From: Vibrio tasmaniensis 1F-187
Lineage (GTDB): Bacteria > Pseudomonadota > Gammaproteobacteria > Enterobacterales > Vibrionaceae
Assembly (NCBI RefSeq): GCF_000272405.2
Contig: NZ_AJZM02000153.1
Span: forward strand, 39,641-92,057
Direction of reading: 5' to 3'
Length of the DNA stretch: 52,417 nucleotides
Position numbers and translations under genes: made by a program
The notes under the pieces: generated by a model
What the model was told of the DNA's origin: nothing
Seen by the model: only the letters and a program-made list of their open reading frames with translations
Database searches by the model: none
In this document: in pieces, positions 26,917 through 35,638 of the stretch
How the letters are laid out: every line of letters begins with the position of its first letter
How positions within the stretch are numbered: position 1 is the stretch's first letter

Positions 26917-27870
26917 ATGGAAGCATCAGCTTTACCTCTGTTTTTTAGTCATATTGAACAGCAATTGAATGAAGTGCCGAATGAACTACGTCGTATTTTT
27001 CACGGGCGTGGCAAGTTTTGGCCCGGCCTAGATCAACTCACTTGTGATTGGGTTGATGGACAGTTATTGGTTAACGTGTTTAAAGAAGTGGACCAAGCGT
27101 TCTTATCATCTCTAAAGACTGGATTGGTCGACCTCACTAACAAAGATATCTGGCAAGTAAAACAGGGCACAAGCATTGTGCTGCAACACCGTTATGCTGA
27201 TGGCGCGCCCTCTGAAGTGTTGTGGGGTCAATTGAACGACTCACCAGTCGTGGTTGAACATGGGCTTAAGTACCAACTAGACATTGGCCGCAATCAGAAC
27301 TTCGGTCTGTTCCTAGACATGCGTAATGGCCGTCAGTGGGTACAAGATAATGCTAAGGATAAGAACGTTCTTAACCTGTTCGCATACACTTGTGGTTTCT
27401 CTGTGGCGGCGATTGCGGGTGGCGCTCGACAATGTATGAACGTAGACATGTCTCGCGGATCACTGAACAAAGGCCGTGATAACCACCGCTTGAATGAGCA
27501 TGATATGCGCTCGGTGAACTTCCTTGGCTACGATATCTTTAAGTCGTGGGGAAAAATCAAGAAGGGTGGCCCATACGAGCTGGTTATTATCGATCCGCCT
27601 TCGTTCCAAAAAGGCAGCTTTGCACTGACTAAAGACTACAAAAAGATCTTACGTCGTTTGCCTGAGCTTCTAACCGAAGGTGGTGAAGTGATTGCTTGTG
27701 TTAACTCACCAGCAGTGTCACCAAACTTCTTGATTGAGACGATGGCAGAAGAAGCGCCAAGTGTTGAGTTTATCGAGCGTTTAGATAATCCACCTGAATT
27801 TGTCGATGTCGACCTCGATTCAAGTTTGAAAGTCCTGAGATTTAAAATTAACGTTTCTGAAGACGCTTAA
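26917..27870 (+). CDS. Class I SAM-dependent methyltransferase, RlmI/RlmK-like
   Basis: 317 residues from ATG 26917; GTG 26905 is an alternative adding four residues. The core is a Rossmann methyltransferase: NLFAYTCGFSVAAIAGG (SAM loop), NVDMSRGSLNKGRDNHRLNE, and the catalytic-type IIDPPSFQKGSF (DPPS motif of m5C and m2G rRNA methylases). LFLDMRNGRQWVQ before the core is shared with the YcbY/RlmK C-terminal group. 23S rRNA is the probable substrate, but the site is unknown. It is likely in an operon with the pseudouridine synthase. Its terminator has been split by an insertion sequence 41 bases past the stop. Confidence 0.88.
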   Translation: MEASALPLFFSHIEQQLNEVPNELRRIFHGRGKFWPGLDQLTCDWVDGQLLVNVFKEVDQAFLSSLKTGLVDLTNKDIWQVKQGTSIVLQHRYADGAPSEVLWGQLNDSPVVVEHGLKYQLDIGRNQNFGLFLDMRNGRQWVQDNAKDKNVLNLFAYTCGFSVAAIAGGARQCMNVDMSRGSLNKGRDNHRLNEHDMRSVNFLGYDIFKSWGKIKKGGPYELVIIDPPSFQKGSFALTKDYKKILRRLPELLTEGGEVIACVNSPAVSPNFLIETMAEEAPSVEFIERLDNPPEFVDVDLDSSLKVLRFKINVSEDA

Positions 27871-27902
27871 TTTGGAGTAAACAAATATCAACGTTTGAAA
27901 GT

Positions 27903-27923
27903 AAAAAAGCCACTCAAATGAGT
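27903..27923. terminator. Left half of a bidirectional terminator split by an IS
   Basis: AAAAAAGCC plus the loop sequence ACTCAAATGAGT lies here; the matching right half (ACTCAAATGAGT then GGCTTTTT) is at 29349-29368. Joined, they would form one A-run/stem/T-run hairpin between convergent genes. Confidence 0.85.
27912..27923. repeat. Target-site duplication, left copy
   Basis: ACTCAAATGAGT, itself a palindrome (5-2-5), repeated at 29349-29360. Confidence 0.9.
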
Positions 27924-27930
27924 TAATGCC

Positions 27931-27956
27931 GATCGTTTAAGAAGACTTGAACGATC
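27931..27956. other. Subterminal hairpin at the IS left end
   Basis: GATCGTT (27931-27937) pairs with AACGATC (27950-27956), with an inner AAG/CTT pair. It lies between the left terminal repeat and the terminator-like hairpin. It may be a transposase site or a transcript structure. Confidence 0.5.
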
Positions 27957-27971
27957 TTGCAGTTAGCAGAT

Positions 27972-28005
27972 AATCCCCATCAACAACGTTGATGGGGATT
28001 TTTTT
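27972..28005 (+). terminator. Inward-facing terminator right before the transposase start
   Basis: AATCCCCATCAAC (27972-27984) and GTTGATGGGGATT (27988-28000) form a perfect 13-bp stem over a 3-base loop, followed by five T that touch the ATG at 28006. It would stop transcription entering from the left flank and bury the translation start. Confidence 0.8.
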
Positions 28006-29328
28006 ATGCTTGAACAAGAATTAGCAATGGCACACGAGACCATTGAAGATGCCGACAATTATGAATCTGTCGTCGACGCCATTCAGATTGAGTGGATAGA
28101 ACAAGCTCTTCTTGAAACCAATAAAGCGAGCATAAGACGACGTCGGCTTCCCGCTCAGCAAGCTGTCTGGTTAGTTATTTGGATGGGGCTGCAACGCAAC
28201 ATGTCTATCAAAGAGGTATGCAGTTCATTAGACATTGCGCTTCAGCCTAAACCTGAAGATAGCTGGTCTCGTGTTGCACCTAGTGTCCTAACTGATTCAC
28301 GCCGACGTCTAGATGAGAGTCCATTAGCGGCTCTGTTTCACACAACAGTAAAGGCTTGGAACGGAGATATCCTTCAACAAGATAAAGACTTGGAGCTTAA
28401 TGTTCTTGCTGTGGATGGAACAACATTTAGGTGCCAAGATTCCCCAGAGAACGCTGAAGAATTTGGGTTCATCTCTAAAAAATTGAAACCTTACCCTCAA
28501 CTTCGTTTAGTCGCTTTGATGTCAACAGAAACTCGAATGATTATGGGGGCGGCTTTTGATGGCTGTCATGTCGGTGAAACGACCTTAGCTAAGCGCCTAT
28601 TCAATGATATCCCCGCACATTCATTGACCTTATTTGATCGTTGTTATTTCTCGGCAGACCTCTTGTTGTCGTGGCAAGAGAGTGCGGAAAATGCTCACTG
28701 GTTAATGTCTGCAAAACGTAAGCTACGCTATGAAGTGTTGGAGAAATATGCGGAGAACGACATGCTCATCTCAATGCCCATATCTCCTCAAGCTCAACGG
28801 CAGAATCCGAATTTACCCGCACGTTGGGAAGCTAGATTAGTCCTATATCAAGAGCCAAAAGGTGAGATAAAAGGTTTTATTACTTCACTTACAGACCCTA
28901 GTAGATACTCGCTAGAAAGCCTGCTGCGTATTTATTGGCAACGCTGGGAGATAGAAGAAGGTTATGGTGAAATTAAACAGACTCAACTGCAAAGTCACGT
29001 CACTTTACGAAGTCGTTTTTCTGCCGGTGTGAAGCAAGAGCTTTGGGGCGTATTACTTGCCTATAACTTAGTGCGATTAGAGATGGTTAAGATAGCTTCA
29101 GAAGCCGGGGTTCGAGCGACTAGGGTCAGTTTTACCGCCGCAATTAACCTTATTGATGCGCAATTACGTTGGTTAGCTTTAAGCCCAGACGGAACTCTAC
29201 CTGTAAAACTGAAAAGGATGAGAGACAGTTTGAGTCACTTCATTCTTCCAGATAAAAGAAAGGACCGAACGTTTCCACGTTCAGTCCTCTTTGTCCCAGC
29301 CAAATATCCGTTCAGGTTCAAGCAATAA
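28006..29328 (+). CDS. IS4-family transposase
   Basis: 440-residue DDE transposase. The catalytic residues visible are Asp137 (VLAVDGTTF), Asp211 (LFDRCYFSADLLL) and Glu317. The last lies in the IS4 signature Y-(2)-R-(3)-E-(6)-K: Tyr310, Arg313, Glu317 and Lys324 in YWQRWEIEEGYGEIK. N-terminal IS4-type domain with RRRRLPAQQAVWLVIWMGL. ATG 28006 abuts a terminator T-run; ATG 28027 (MAHETIED) is a possible start. No frameshift or stop interrupts the gene, so it is probably active. Confidence 0.93.
   Translation: MLEQELAMAHETIEDADNYESVVDAIQIEWIEQALLETNKASIRRRRLPAQQAVWLVIWMGLQRNMSIKEVCSSLDIALQPKPEDSWSRVAPSVLTDSRRRLDESPLAALFHTTVKAWNGDILQQDKDLELNVLAVDGTTFRCQDSPENAEEFGFISKKLKPYPQLRLVALMSTETRMIMGAAFDGCHVGETTLAKRLFNDIPAHSLTLFDRCYFSADLLLSWQESAENAHWLMSAKRKLRYEVLEKYAENDMLISMPISPQAQRQNPNLPARWEARLVLYQEPKGEIKGFITSLTDPSRYSLESLLRIYWQRWEIEEGYGEIKQTQLQSHVTLRSRFSAGVKQELWGVLLAYNLVRLEMVKIASEAGVRATRVSFTAAINLIDAQLRWLALSPDGTLPVKLKRMRDSLSHFILPDKRKDRTFPRSVLFVPAKYPFRFKQ
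29261..29288 (-). terminator. Inward-facing terminator inside the 3' end of the transposase gene
   Basis: AGGACCGAACGT and ACGTTCAGTCCT pair (one mismatch) over TTCC. On the minus strand TTCTTTTATC follows, so transcription entering from the right flank would be stopped. Confidence 0.55.
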
Positions 29329-29348
29329 TGCTTATCCGAACGGCATTA

Positions 29349-29360
29349 ACTCAAATGAGT
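29349..29360. repeat. Target-site duplication, right copy
   Basis: Identical to 27912-27923, directly beyond the right inverted repeat of the IS. Confidence 0.9.
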
Positions 29361-29390
29361 GGCTTTTTGGTCTTTAGGTTTCTAAGAAGT

Positions 29391-30644
29391 TTAAGCTTGT
29401 TGTTTCTCTAGCTCAGCTTCTTTCACTTCGTCTTTGATTAGAGAATCAACGATTACCGCACATGCTGCATCACCAGTGATGTTAAGAGCAGTACGGATCA
29501 TGTCGAAGATACGGTCTAGAGCGAACAATAGAGGTAGACCTTCGATAGGGATACCAGCTGCTAGAAGAACCGCAACCACTAGGAAAGAAGGACCTGGAAC
29601 ACCTGCTTGACCAACTGCGCCTAGAGTCGACGTTACGATGATAGCAATGTAAGCGCCCATAGACAGGTCGATGTTGAACAGTTGTGCGAAGAAGATAGCA
29701 ACTAGGCCGTAGTAAATTGCGTTACCAGACATGTTGATCGTCGCACCAAGTGGCAGAACGAATGAAGCCGTAGAGTTACGAACGCCAAGTTCTTTCTCTA
29801 CCGTTTCCATTGTTACTGGCAGTGTCGCCATTGAAGAGGCTGTTGATAGTGCAACCGCTTGAGGCTTCTTCATCGCAACTAGGAACTTCTTCGCAGAAGT
29901 CTTAGTGAAGATTTGAATCATTAGCGGGTAAGCAACAAAGCCGAAGATCAGAATCGCAACAATGTAGACAATGAACAGCTTGAACACGACCATAAGCGCG
30001 CCAAAACCGAATGTACCGACTGCTTCTGCCATTAGGCCAAATACACCAAGTGGTGCAATGATCATAACCTTGTTGATCATCCAAACCATAGCGTCAACAA
30101 TCGCGTTTACGCCATTGATGATTGGGTCGCGTTTTTCTTTCGCTTGTTTAGAAATCGCAATACCGAAGAATAAGCAGAAAACGAGAATTTGCAGAATGTT
30201 AGCTTCGTTCAGTGATTGGAAAACGTTGGTAGGGATCATGCCCGTGATGGTTGCCCAGAACGTTGGAAGTTCGCCTTTCGCAGCGTATTCAGAAGAGAAC
30301 ATACCTTCAACGCCAGAAACATCGATACCACGACCCGGTTCGAATACTTCACCCATTACAAGCGCTAGTGCTACAGCAAGTGCAGACGTTAGTGCAAAGT
30401 AACCCAGTGTAACCACACCAACTTTACCTGCTGATGAGCTATTACCTAGACCTGCAGCACCTGAAATTAGGGCAACTGCGACTAGAGGAATAACCAGCAT
30501 CTTGATTAAGTTGATGAAGATTGCGCCCAGTGGAGCGAACATTGTTGCGCTGTCACCCATCATTGCACCGACAGCGGTACCGATGATCATTGCAATAACG
30601 ACTTGAACGCCGATGTTGCTTAGTAAACTCTTTTCTTTTAACAC
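29391..30644 (-). CDS. Dicarboxylate/amino acid:cation symporter (DAACS family)
   Basis: Inner-membrane sodium or proton symporter, 417 residues. I use GTG 30644 (then LKEKSLLSNIGVQVV): AGAGG sits eight bases upstream, while the ATG two codons earlier would be only two bases from it. Family features are PLGAIFINLIKMLVIPLVAVALISGAAG, the serine-rich hairpin, LPLGATINMSGNAIYYG and the C-terminal FALDRIFDMIRTALNITGDA. In GltPh terms the substrate Arg (of DMIRT) is kept, favouring an acidic substrate, but NMDG reads NMSG. It is convergent with the RNA methyltransferase and shares the terminator that the IS split. Confidence 0.9.
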   Translation of the reverse strand: MLKEKSLLSNIGVQVVIAMIIGTAVGAMMGDSATMFAPLGAIFINLIKMLVIPLVAVALISGAAGLGNSSSAGKVGVVTLGYFALTSALAVALALVMGEVFEPGRGIDVSGVEGMFSSEYAAKGELPTFWATITGMIPTNVFQSLNEANILQILVFCLFFGIAISKQAKEKRDPIINGVNAIVDAMVWMINKVMIIAPLGVFGLMAEAVGTFGFGALMVVFKLFIVYIVAILIFGFVAYPLMIQIFTKTSAKKFLVAMKKPQAVALSTASSMATLPVTMETVEKELGVRNSTASFVLPLGATINMSGNAIYYGLVAIFFAQLFNIDLSMGAYIAIIVTSTLGAVGQAGVPGPSFLVVAVLLAAGIPIEGLPLLFALDRIFDMIRTALNITGDAACAVIVDSLIKDEVKEAELEKQQA

Positions 30645-31120
30645 TTCCATAACCTCTGTGCTACTAAATATAAAAATCCCAGAACTACTCACCAATGTAC
30701 GATGTACCATTGGATTAATATTTCGCGACGAGTTTTACACGTATCCTTTACATTTATCAATATGAGCAGAGGTGAAAGTCTCTGAAAAACTGGTGGTCTA
30801 ATGTCATTTGTTGATTTTGCACAACAATGCAATCGTTTGCCTTGGTTTTTTATTGCGATGTTATTTGTTGAATTTATAAAAGACTTTTCGCTGGAGATTT
30901 TGTGAATGATTTACAAGCGCTGGTATTGAAAACGTCTTGTTAACATTTTGATTTCATTTGCGAGTGTTTTTTGAACGCCTATGTTGGGGGGAATCCACAG
31001 CTACGTGTTGTGTGAAATTTAGCCTGAACTATGCTTAAGGTATCTATTTATTACCAAGATGTTACCTCTGCGCTTTAAATAAAACGTCTATCTAGCATCT
31101 CAGTTGTAAGGAGAGGGGCT
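30645..31120. promoter_or_regulatory. Divergent intergenic region, DAACS symporter / nfeD
   Basis: 476 bases without a supported gene. A possible sigma70 promoter for nfeD is TTGTGT (31008-31013), 16 bases, TATGCT (31030-31035). GTAAGGAGAGGGG gives nfeD a very strong ribosome site. I saw no clear operator, repeat or small RNA. Confidence 0.4.
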
Positions 31121-32527
31121 ATGACTTTTATATTAAAGTACTTGTTTGCGTTTCTTCTGTTGTTCAGCTCTGTGTTCGCTCAGGCCGATGATGTCTGGGT
31201 GATTGAGGTGAACGGAGGGATAGGTCCGGCGACCAGTGATTACCTCACTAGAGAAATAGAACAAGCTCACGATGAGCAAGCAAAGCTCATCATTTTGAAA
31301 ATGAACACGCCTGGCGGGTTAGATTCGTCGATGCGTGACATTATTCGATCCATCACCACATCACCGATTCCGATAGCAACTTGGGTTGGGCCTGCGGGTT
31401 CACGAGCAGCGAGCGCCGGAACCTATATTTTACTTGCTAGTCACATCGCTTCTATGGCGCCCGGAACTAATCTAGGTGCAGCAACCCCTGTGTCGCTCGG
31501 TGGGGGCAAAGCGCCTGCTAATCCGTTATCTCCTCAAGACGACGCCAATAAAGATGACAACACGTCAACGAGTGAGCAAGACGAAACAAAACAAGAGAAC
31601 TCAGACCAAGTAAAAGCCACCACTGCGATGGAAAAGAAAGTCATCAATGATGCTGCGGCTTACATTGTCAGTTTGGCTAAGTTACACAACCGTAATGAAG
31701 AATGGGCAGAAAAAGCGGTGCGAGAGGCAGCAAGTTTGGATTCTGAGAATGCACTGACTCTTAACGTGATTGATTTTATTGCCAGCGACCTTCAGCAATT
31801 GGTTGAACTGAGTAACGGGCGCACCGTAACCATCAACGGTGTCAGTCAGGAAGTCCAACTTAGTGATGTTGCTTTTGTCGAGCGAGAACAAGACTGGCGC
31901 TTTAGTTTGCTGTCAGTGATCACGAACCCGAACGTTGCATATATTTTGATGCTGATTGGTATCTACGGTTTGTTACTCGAATTCTATAACCCCGGCGTCG
32001 GGCTACCGGGTGTTTTGGGCGGTATCTGTCTGTTATTAGCGATGTACTCCTTACAAATGCTGCCTGTGAGTTACGCGGGCCTTGCTTTAATCCTATTGGG
32101 AATTGCTTTGATGGTCGCAGAGGCCTTTAGCCCCAGTTTTGGCATCTTCGGTTTGGGCGGCGTCGCTGCGTTTACGCTCGGTTCGATCATGTTGATGGAT
32201 ACCGAAGTGCCGGGTTATCAAATCGCATTGCCGCTAATTATCGGGATCAGTTTGTTCTCTGTTGCCTTTATCGTCGTAACAATATCAATGCTAGTCCGAG
32301 TGAGAAACAAACCGGTGACTACGGGGATGGAAGCGGTAGTCGGTGACACGGGCAAAGTGGTAAGCGGCTTCCCCGGTGAGGGGCGTGTGCTAGTCGAAGG
32401 TGAGATCTGGCAAGCCAAATGTGCGAGTGAATTGCAAGTGGGGCAGATCATCAGAGTGACCAAGCTGACGGGGCTATCTTTGGATGTTGAAGCGCTGCCC
32501 GATGATACATCATCGAAATCTAGCTAG
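31121..32527 (+). CDS. NfeD family membrane-bound serine protease (ClpP-class)
   Basis: 468 residues. A signal peptide (LKYLFAFLLLFSSVFAQA) precedes a ClpP-like periplasmic protease domain with catalytic Ser98 in SRAASAGTYI. The helical MEKKVINDAAAYI segment carries the likely Lys partner. Four to five membrane helices follow (VAYILMLIGIYGLLLEF onwards), then a C-terminal OB-fold NfeD domain (GDTGKVVSGFPGEGRVLVEGEIW). Between Ser and Lys is a hydrophilic insert rich in Asp, Asn, Ser and Gln (about 125-165). In archaeal homologues the protease cuts stomatin C-termini. The gene next door encodes just such a protein, so the pair is probably one operon and membrane quality-control unit. Confidence 0.9.
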   Translation: MTFILKYLFAFLLLFSSVFAQADDVWVIEVNGGIGPATSDYLTREIEQAHDEQAKLIILKMNTPGGLDSSMRDIIRSITTSPIPIATWVGPAGSRAASAGTYILLASHIASMAPGTNLGAATPVSLGGGKAPANPLSPQDDANKDDNTSTSEQDETKQENSDQVKATTAMEKKVINDAAAYIVSLAKLHNRNEEWAEKAVREAASLDSENALTLNVIDFIASDLQQLVELSNGRTVTINGVSQEVQLSDVAFVEREQDWRFSLLSVITNPNVAYILMLIGIYGLLLEFYNPGVGLPGVLGGICLLLAMYSLQMLPVSYAGLALILLGIALMVAEAFSPSFGIFGLGGVAAFTLGSIMLMDTEVPGYQIALPLIIGISLFSVAFIVVTISMLVRVRNKPVTTGMEAVVGDTGKVVSGFPGEGRVLVEGEIWQAKCASELQVGQIIRVTKLTGLSLDVEALPDDTSSKSS

Positions 32528-32596
32528 CGCGGAATGCTAGAACAAACGTTATTGAATTATTAATTGCTTAACCATCGTTACCATTAGGGGGCGGTT

Positions 32597-33394
32597 ATGT
32601 TTATACACACTATAGGTATTGTCATTGTGCTCGTTATCTTGTTGATAGCCAGCATGTTCAGAGTGCTGCGCGAATATGAACGTGCAGTGGTGTTTTTCCT
32701 TGGGCGCTTTTACGGCGTGAAAGGACCGGGGTTAATTATCATCATTCCTTTCATCCAACAAATTGTGCGAGTGGATCTACGAACTATCGTGTTGGACGTG
32801 CCGACGCAAGATTTGATCACACGCGATAACGTGTCAGTGAAGGTGAATGCCGTGGTCTATTTTCGAGTGCTGGATCCGAAGATGGCGATCAATAACGTAG
32901 AGAACTACCTCGAAGCGACCAGTCAACTGTCACAAACAACGTTGCGTTCAGTATTAGGACAGCATGAGTTGGATGAGCTATTGTCTGAGCGTGAAGAGCT
33001 CAATAGAGACTTACAAGCGATACTGGATCAGCACACCGATAACTGGGGAATTAAGATTGCCAATGTCGAGATCAAGCATGTGGATCTTGATGACAGTATG
33101 GTGCGAGCTCTTGCTAAACAAGCCGAGGCGGAACGTTCACGTCGAGCTAAGGTGATCCATGCAACAGGGGAATTAGAAGCATCAACCAAGCTGAAAGAGG
33201 CTGCAGAGGTTCTTAATCAAGCGCCCAACGCCATTCAATTGCGATATATGCAAACACTAACAGAAGTAGCTAATGAGCGAACTTCCACAATCATATTCCC
33301 AATGCCCATCGATCTGGTCGAGAAGATAACCGACCCGATAAAAGCGACGCTCAATGAGGCAGCGATTAAGAAAGCGATGAAAGCCGATGAGTGA
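32597..33394 (+). CDS. Slipin / stomatin-like SPFH protein
   Basis: 265 residues: an N-terminal membrane helix ([19 protein letters not shown]) and an SPFH/band-7 domain ([39 protein letters not shown]). A helical coiled-coil follows ([20 protein letters not shown]), then a C-terminal hydrophobic stretch. TTAGGGGGCGG precedes the ATG. Slipins form membrane-bound oligomeric scaffolds; this one is the expected substrate or partner of the NfeD protease upstream. The spacer to nfeD is 69 bases with no terminator. Confidence 0.92.
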   Translation: MFIHTIGIVIVLVILLIASMFRVLREYERAVVFFLGRFYGVKGPGLIIIIPFIQQIVRVDLRTIVLDVPTQDLITRDNVSVKVNAVVYFRVLDPKMAINNVENYLEATSQLSQTTLRSVLGQHELDELLSEREELNRDLQAILDQHTDNWGIKIANVEIKHVDLDDSMVRALAKQAEAERSRRAKVIHATGELEASTKLKEAAEVLNQAPNAIQLRYMQTLTEVANERTSTIIFPMPIDLVEKITDPIKATLNEAAIKKAMKADE

Positions 33395-33416
33395 TTGGCT
33401 TAAATGAAGAGCAATA

Positions 33417-33446
33417 AAAAAGGCTCCACAGTTGTGGAGCCTTTTA
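33417..33446. terminator. Bidirectional terminator between the slipin gene and trpA
   Basis: AAAAGGCTCCACA / TGTGGAGCCTTTT, a near-perfect stem with flanking A- and T-runs. Confidence 0.92.
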
Positions 33447-33463
33447 GTATTTGAATCATTGGT

Positions 33464-33513
33464 TCTATTTAATGACCATTGATTACGAGCGTCTATTTAA
33501 TGACCGTCGATTA
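33464..33513. repeat. Two 22-bp direct repeats at the trpA stop codon
   Basis: TCTATTTAATGACC then ATTGATTA (33464-33485) recurs as TCTATTTAATGACC then GTCGATTA (33492-33513), with two mismatches in 22. The second copy includes the trpA stop codon. Confidence 0.8.
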
Positions 33514-34317
33514 TTTCTGCGTAGCCGCTTTCATTGGCGTAACAAACTCCGCAAGTGCTTTAAGCATTGCTTCTGGTTGTTCAACGTTGTTTTCAATGAT
33601 TTTGACTACGGCTGAGCCAGAGATCGCACCTGCAGCGCCAGCTACAATCGCTTCTTTCACTTGTTCAGGAGCCGAGATACCGAAACCAAGCAGTGCTGGT
33701 GGCGCATCGAACTTGTTCAAGCGATCAAGCAGTGCCGTTACTGGCATGTTTGCTTTTGTTTCTGCACCCGTTACGCCTGAGCGAGAAAGTAGGTAGGTGT
33801 AGCCGCCACCTAGCTCAGATACTGATTGAAGCGTTTCATCGCTTGCTGTTGGTGGAGCAATAAAGATTGGGTGAACGCCAAACTTTTCAGCTGCAGCAAC
33901 AAATTCACCGCTTTCATTGGTAGGTACATCAGCAATCAATACTGAATCGATACCTGCTTTTGCGCAGCGTTCGTAAAAATTTTCTATACCACGTGCGTAA
34001 ACCAGGTTTGCGTACATCAGTAGGCCGATTGGCAGCTCTGGGTATTTAGCACGAATTTGACCGATAAGATCGAAGCACACATCTGGCGTGACTTTTGAAT
34101 CTAATGCACGGATGTTTGCGCCTTGGATTGTTGGGCCATCTGCAAGCGGATCTGAGAATGGAATACCAAGCTCAAGAGCATCAGCACCCGCTTCAACTAG
34201 CGTTTCCATGATCTTAAGTGATTGCTCGGGGTTAGGATCGCCAACCGTTACGAATGGTACAAATGCGCCCTGATTCTTTTCAGCTAAGCGAGTGAAGAGT
34301 GATTGATAGCGATCCAT
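33511..34317 (-). CDS. trpA: Tryptophan synthase alpha chain
   Basis: 268-residue TIM barrel that cleaves indole-3-glycerol phosphate to indole and glyceraldehyde 3-phosphate, passing indole to Trp[16 protein letters not shown] and [20 protein letters not shown] hold the catalytic Glu and Asp. [26 protein letters not shown] gives the phosphate loop. Its start overlaps the trpB stop by one base (TAATG), so translation is coupled. It is the last gene of the trp operon. Confidence 0.97.
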   Translation of the reverse strand: MDRYQSLFTRLAEKNQGAFVPFVTVGDPNPEQSLKIMETLVEAGADALELGIPFSDPLADGPTIQGANIRALDSKVTPDVCFDLIGQIRAKYPELPIGLLMYANLVYARGIENFYERCAKAGIDSVLIADVPTNESGEFVAAAEKFGVHPIFIAPPTASDETLQSVSELGGGYTYLLSRSGVTGAETKANMPVTALLDRLNKFDAPPALLGFGISAPEQVKEAIVAGAAGAISGSAVVKIIENNVEQPEAMLKALAEFVTPMKAATQK

Positions 34318-35507
34318 TATAATGCTCCTTTCTCTTTAAGAATGTCGTGTACAGAGAAAATATCTTTGTCACCACGGCCAGATAAGTTAACGACTAATAG
34401 CTGTTCTTTCTCTGGGTCGTCGTGAGCCATTTTTACAGCGTGAGCCACAGCATGAGATGACTCTAGCGCTGCGATAATACCTTCTTTGCGTGCAATCAAT
34501 TGGAACGCTTCTAGCGCTTCATCGTCGGTTACGTTGTCGTATTCAGCACGGCCAATAGCATTTAGGTGCGCGTGTTGAGGACCAACTGATGGGAAATCTA
34601 GACCAGCAGAAACAGAGTAAGACTCTTCTACTTGGCCGTTCTCATCTTGCATCAGTGGTGCTTTCATACCGAAGAAGATACCGGTTTTACCGTGCTTAAG
34701 TGGCGCGCCGTGTTGGTCGGTATCAATACCTTTACCAGCAGGCTCTACACCGATCAGGCGAACAGACTCTTCTTCAATGAAGTCAGCGAACATACCGATA
34801 GCGTTTGAACCACCGCCGACACAAGCGATAACCGCATCTGGAAGGCGACCTTCACGCGCTAGAATTTGGTGCTTCGTTTCTTCACCAATCATGCGTTGGA
34901 AATCACGAACAATCGTTGGGAATGGGTGAGGGCCAGCTGCAGTACCCAATAGGTAGTGCGCGTCTTCATAAGTTGCAGACCAGTCACGTAGCGCTTCGTT
35001 ACATGCATCTTTTAGCGTTGAAGAGCCAGAATGAACAGGGATAACCTCTGCGCCCATTAGCTTCATACGGAACACGTTCGGGCTTTGACGTTCAACGTCT
35101 TTTGCACCCATGTAAACACGACACTTAAGGCCCAATAGAGCACAAGCTAGAGCCGTTGCAACACCATGTTGGCCTGCGCCAGTTTCAGCGATGATTTCCT
35201 GTTTGCCCATACGTTTTGCTAGCAATGCTTGGCCAAGAACTTGGTTTGTCTTGTGAGCACCGCCGTGAAGTAGATCTTCACGCTTTAGGTACAGTTTGGT
35301 TTTTGTACCTTTAGTCAGGTTACGCGTTAGCGTTAGTGCCGTTGGACGACCTGCGTACTCTTGAAGAAGCGTCATGAATTCACTGCGGAACTCAGGATCT
35401 GCTTGTGCATCGATAAATGCTTGTTCCAGTTGGTCTAGTGCTGGCACTAGGATCTGCGGTACGTATTGACCACCGTATTCACCAAAGTAGGCATCGAGTT
35501 TAGCCAT
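34317..35507 (-). CDS. trpB: Tryptophan synthase beta chain
   Basis: 396-residue PLP enzyme condensing indole and serine to tryptophan. The PLP lysine lies in [25 protein letters not shown] binds the phosphate. The start follows AAGGAATAACAC. A 131-base gap with a hairpin separates it from trpCF, long for this operon. Confidence 0.97.
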   Translation of the reverse strand: MAKLDAYFGEYGGQYVPQILVPALDQLEQAFIDAQADPEFRSEFMTLLQEYAGRPTALTLTRNLTKGTKTKLYLKREDLLHGGAHKTNQVLGQALLAKRMGKQEIIAETGAGQHGVATALACALLGLKCRVYMGAKDVERQSPNVFRMKLMGAEVIPVHSGSSTLKDACNEALRDWSATYEDAHYLLGTAAGPHPFPTIVRDFQRMIGEETKHQILAREGRLPDAVIACVGGGSNAIGMFADFIEEESVRLIGVEPAGKGIDTDQHGAPLKHGKTGIFFGMKAPLMQDENGQVEESYSVSAGLDFPSVGPQHAHLNAIGRAEYDNVTDDEALEAFQLIARKEGIIAALESSHAVAHAVKMAHDDPEKEQLLVVNLSGRGDKDIFSVHDILKEKGAL

Positions 35508-35563
35508 TGTGTTATTCCTTCAATTCTATCGATGTGTATTCACACCAAGTCATTTAATCTTGC

Positions 35564-35590
35564 TTGAGCTTCGCAAAAGGCAAAGCTCAA
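35564..35590. other. Hairpin in the trpCF-trpB spacer
   Basis: TTGAGCTT (35564-35571) and AAGCTCAA (35583-35590) form a perfect 8-bp stem with an 11-base loop. There is no T-run on the minus strand, so it is not a simple terminator. It may set mRNA processing or stability between the two halves of the operon. Confidence 0.6.
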
Positions 35591-35638
35591 AAATATGTTT
35601 TTAGTTTCTGCTTTCTAATTTCTAGCGCCGAGCTTGGA

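Larger units (their letters stand above)
27924..29348 (+). mobile_element. Complete IS4-family insertion sequence, 1425 bp
   Basis: It is flanked by a direct duplication ACTCAAATGAGT (27912-27923 and 29349-29360; 10-12 bp, since the edge is ambiguous). Imperfect terminal inverted repeats start TAATGCCG: TAATGCCGATCGTTTAAG left and, inverted, TAATGCCGTTCGGATAAG right, 15 of 18 matching. One intact transposase gene fills the interior. Structure and duplication length fit IS4. The intact gene and duplication suggest recent insertion. Confidence 0.93.
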
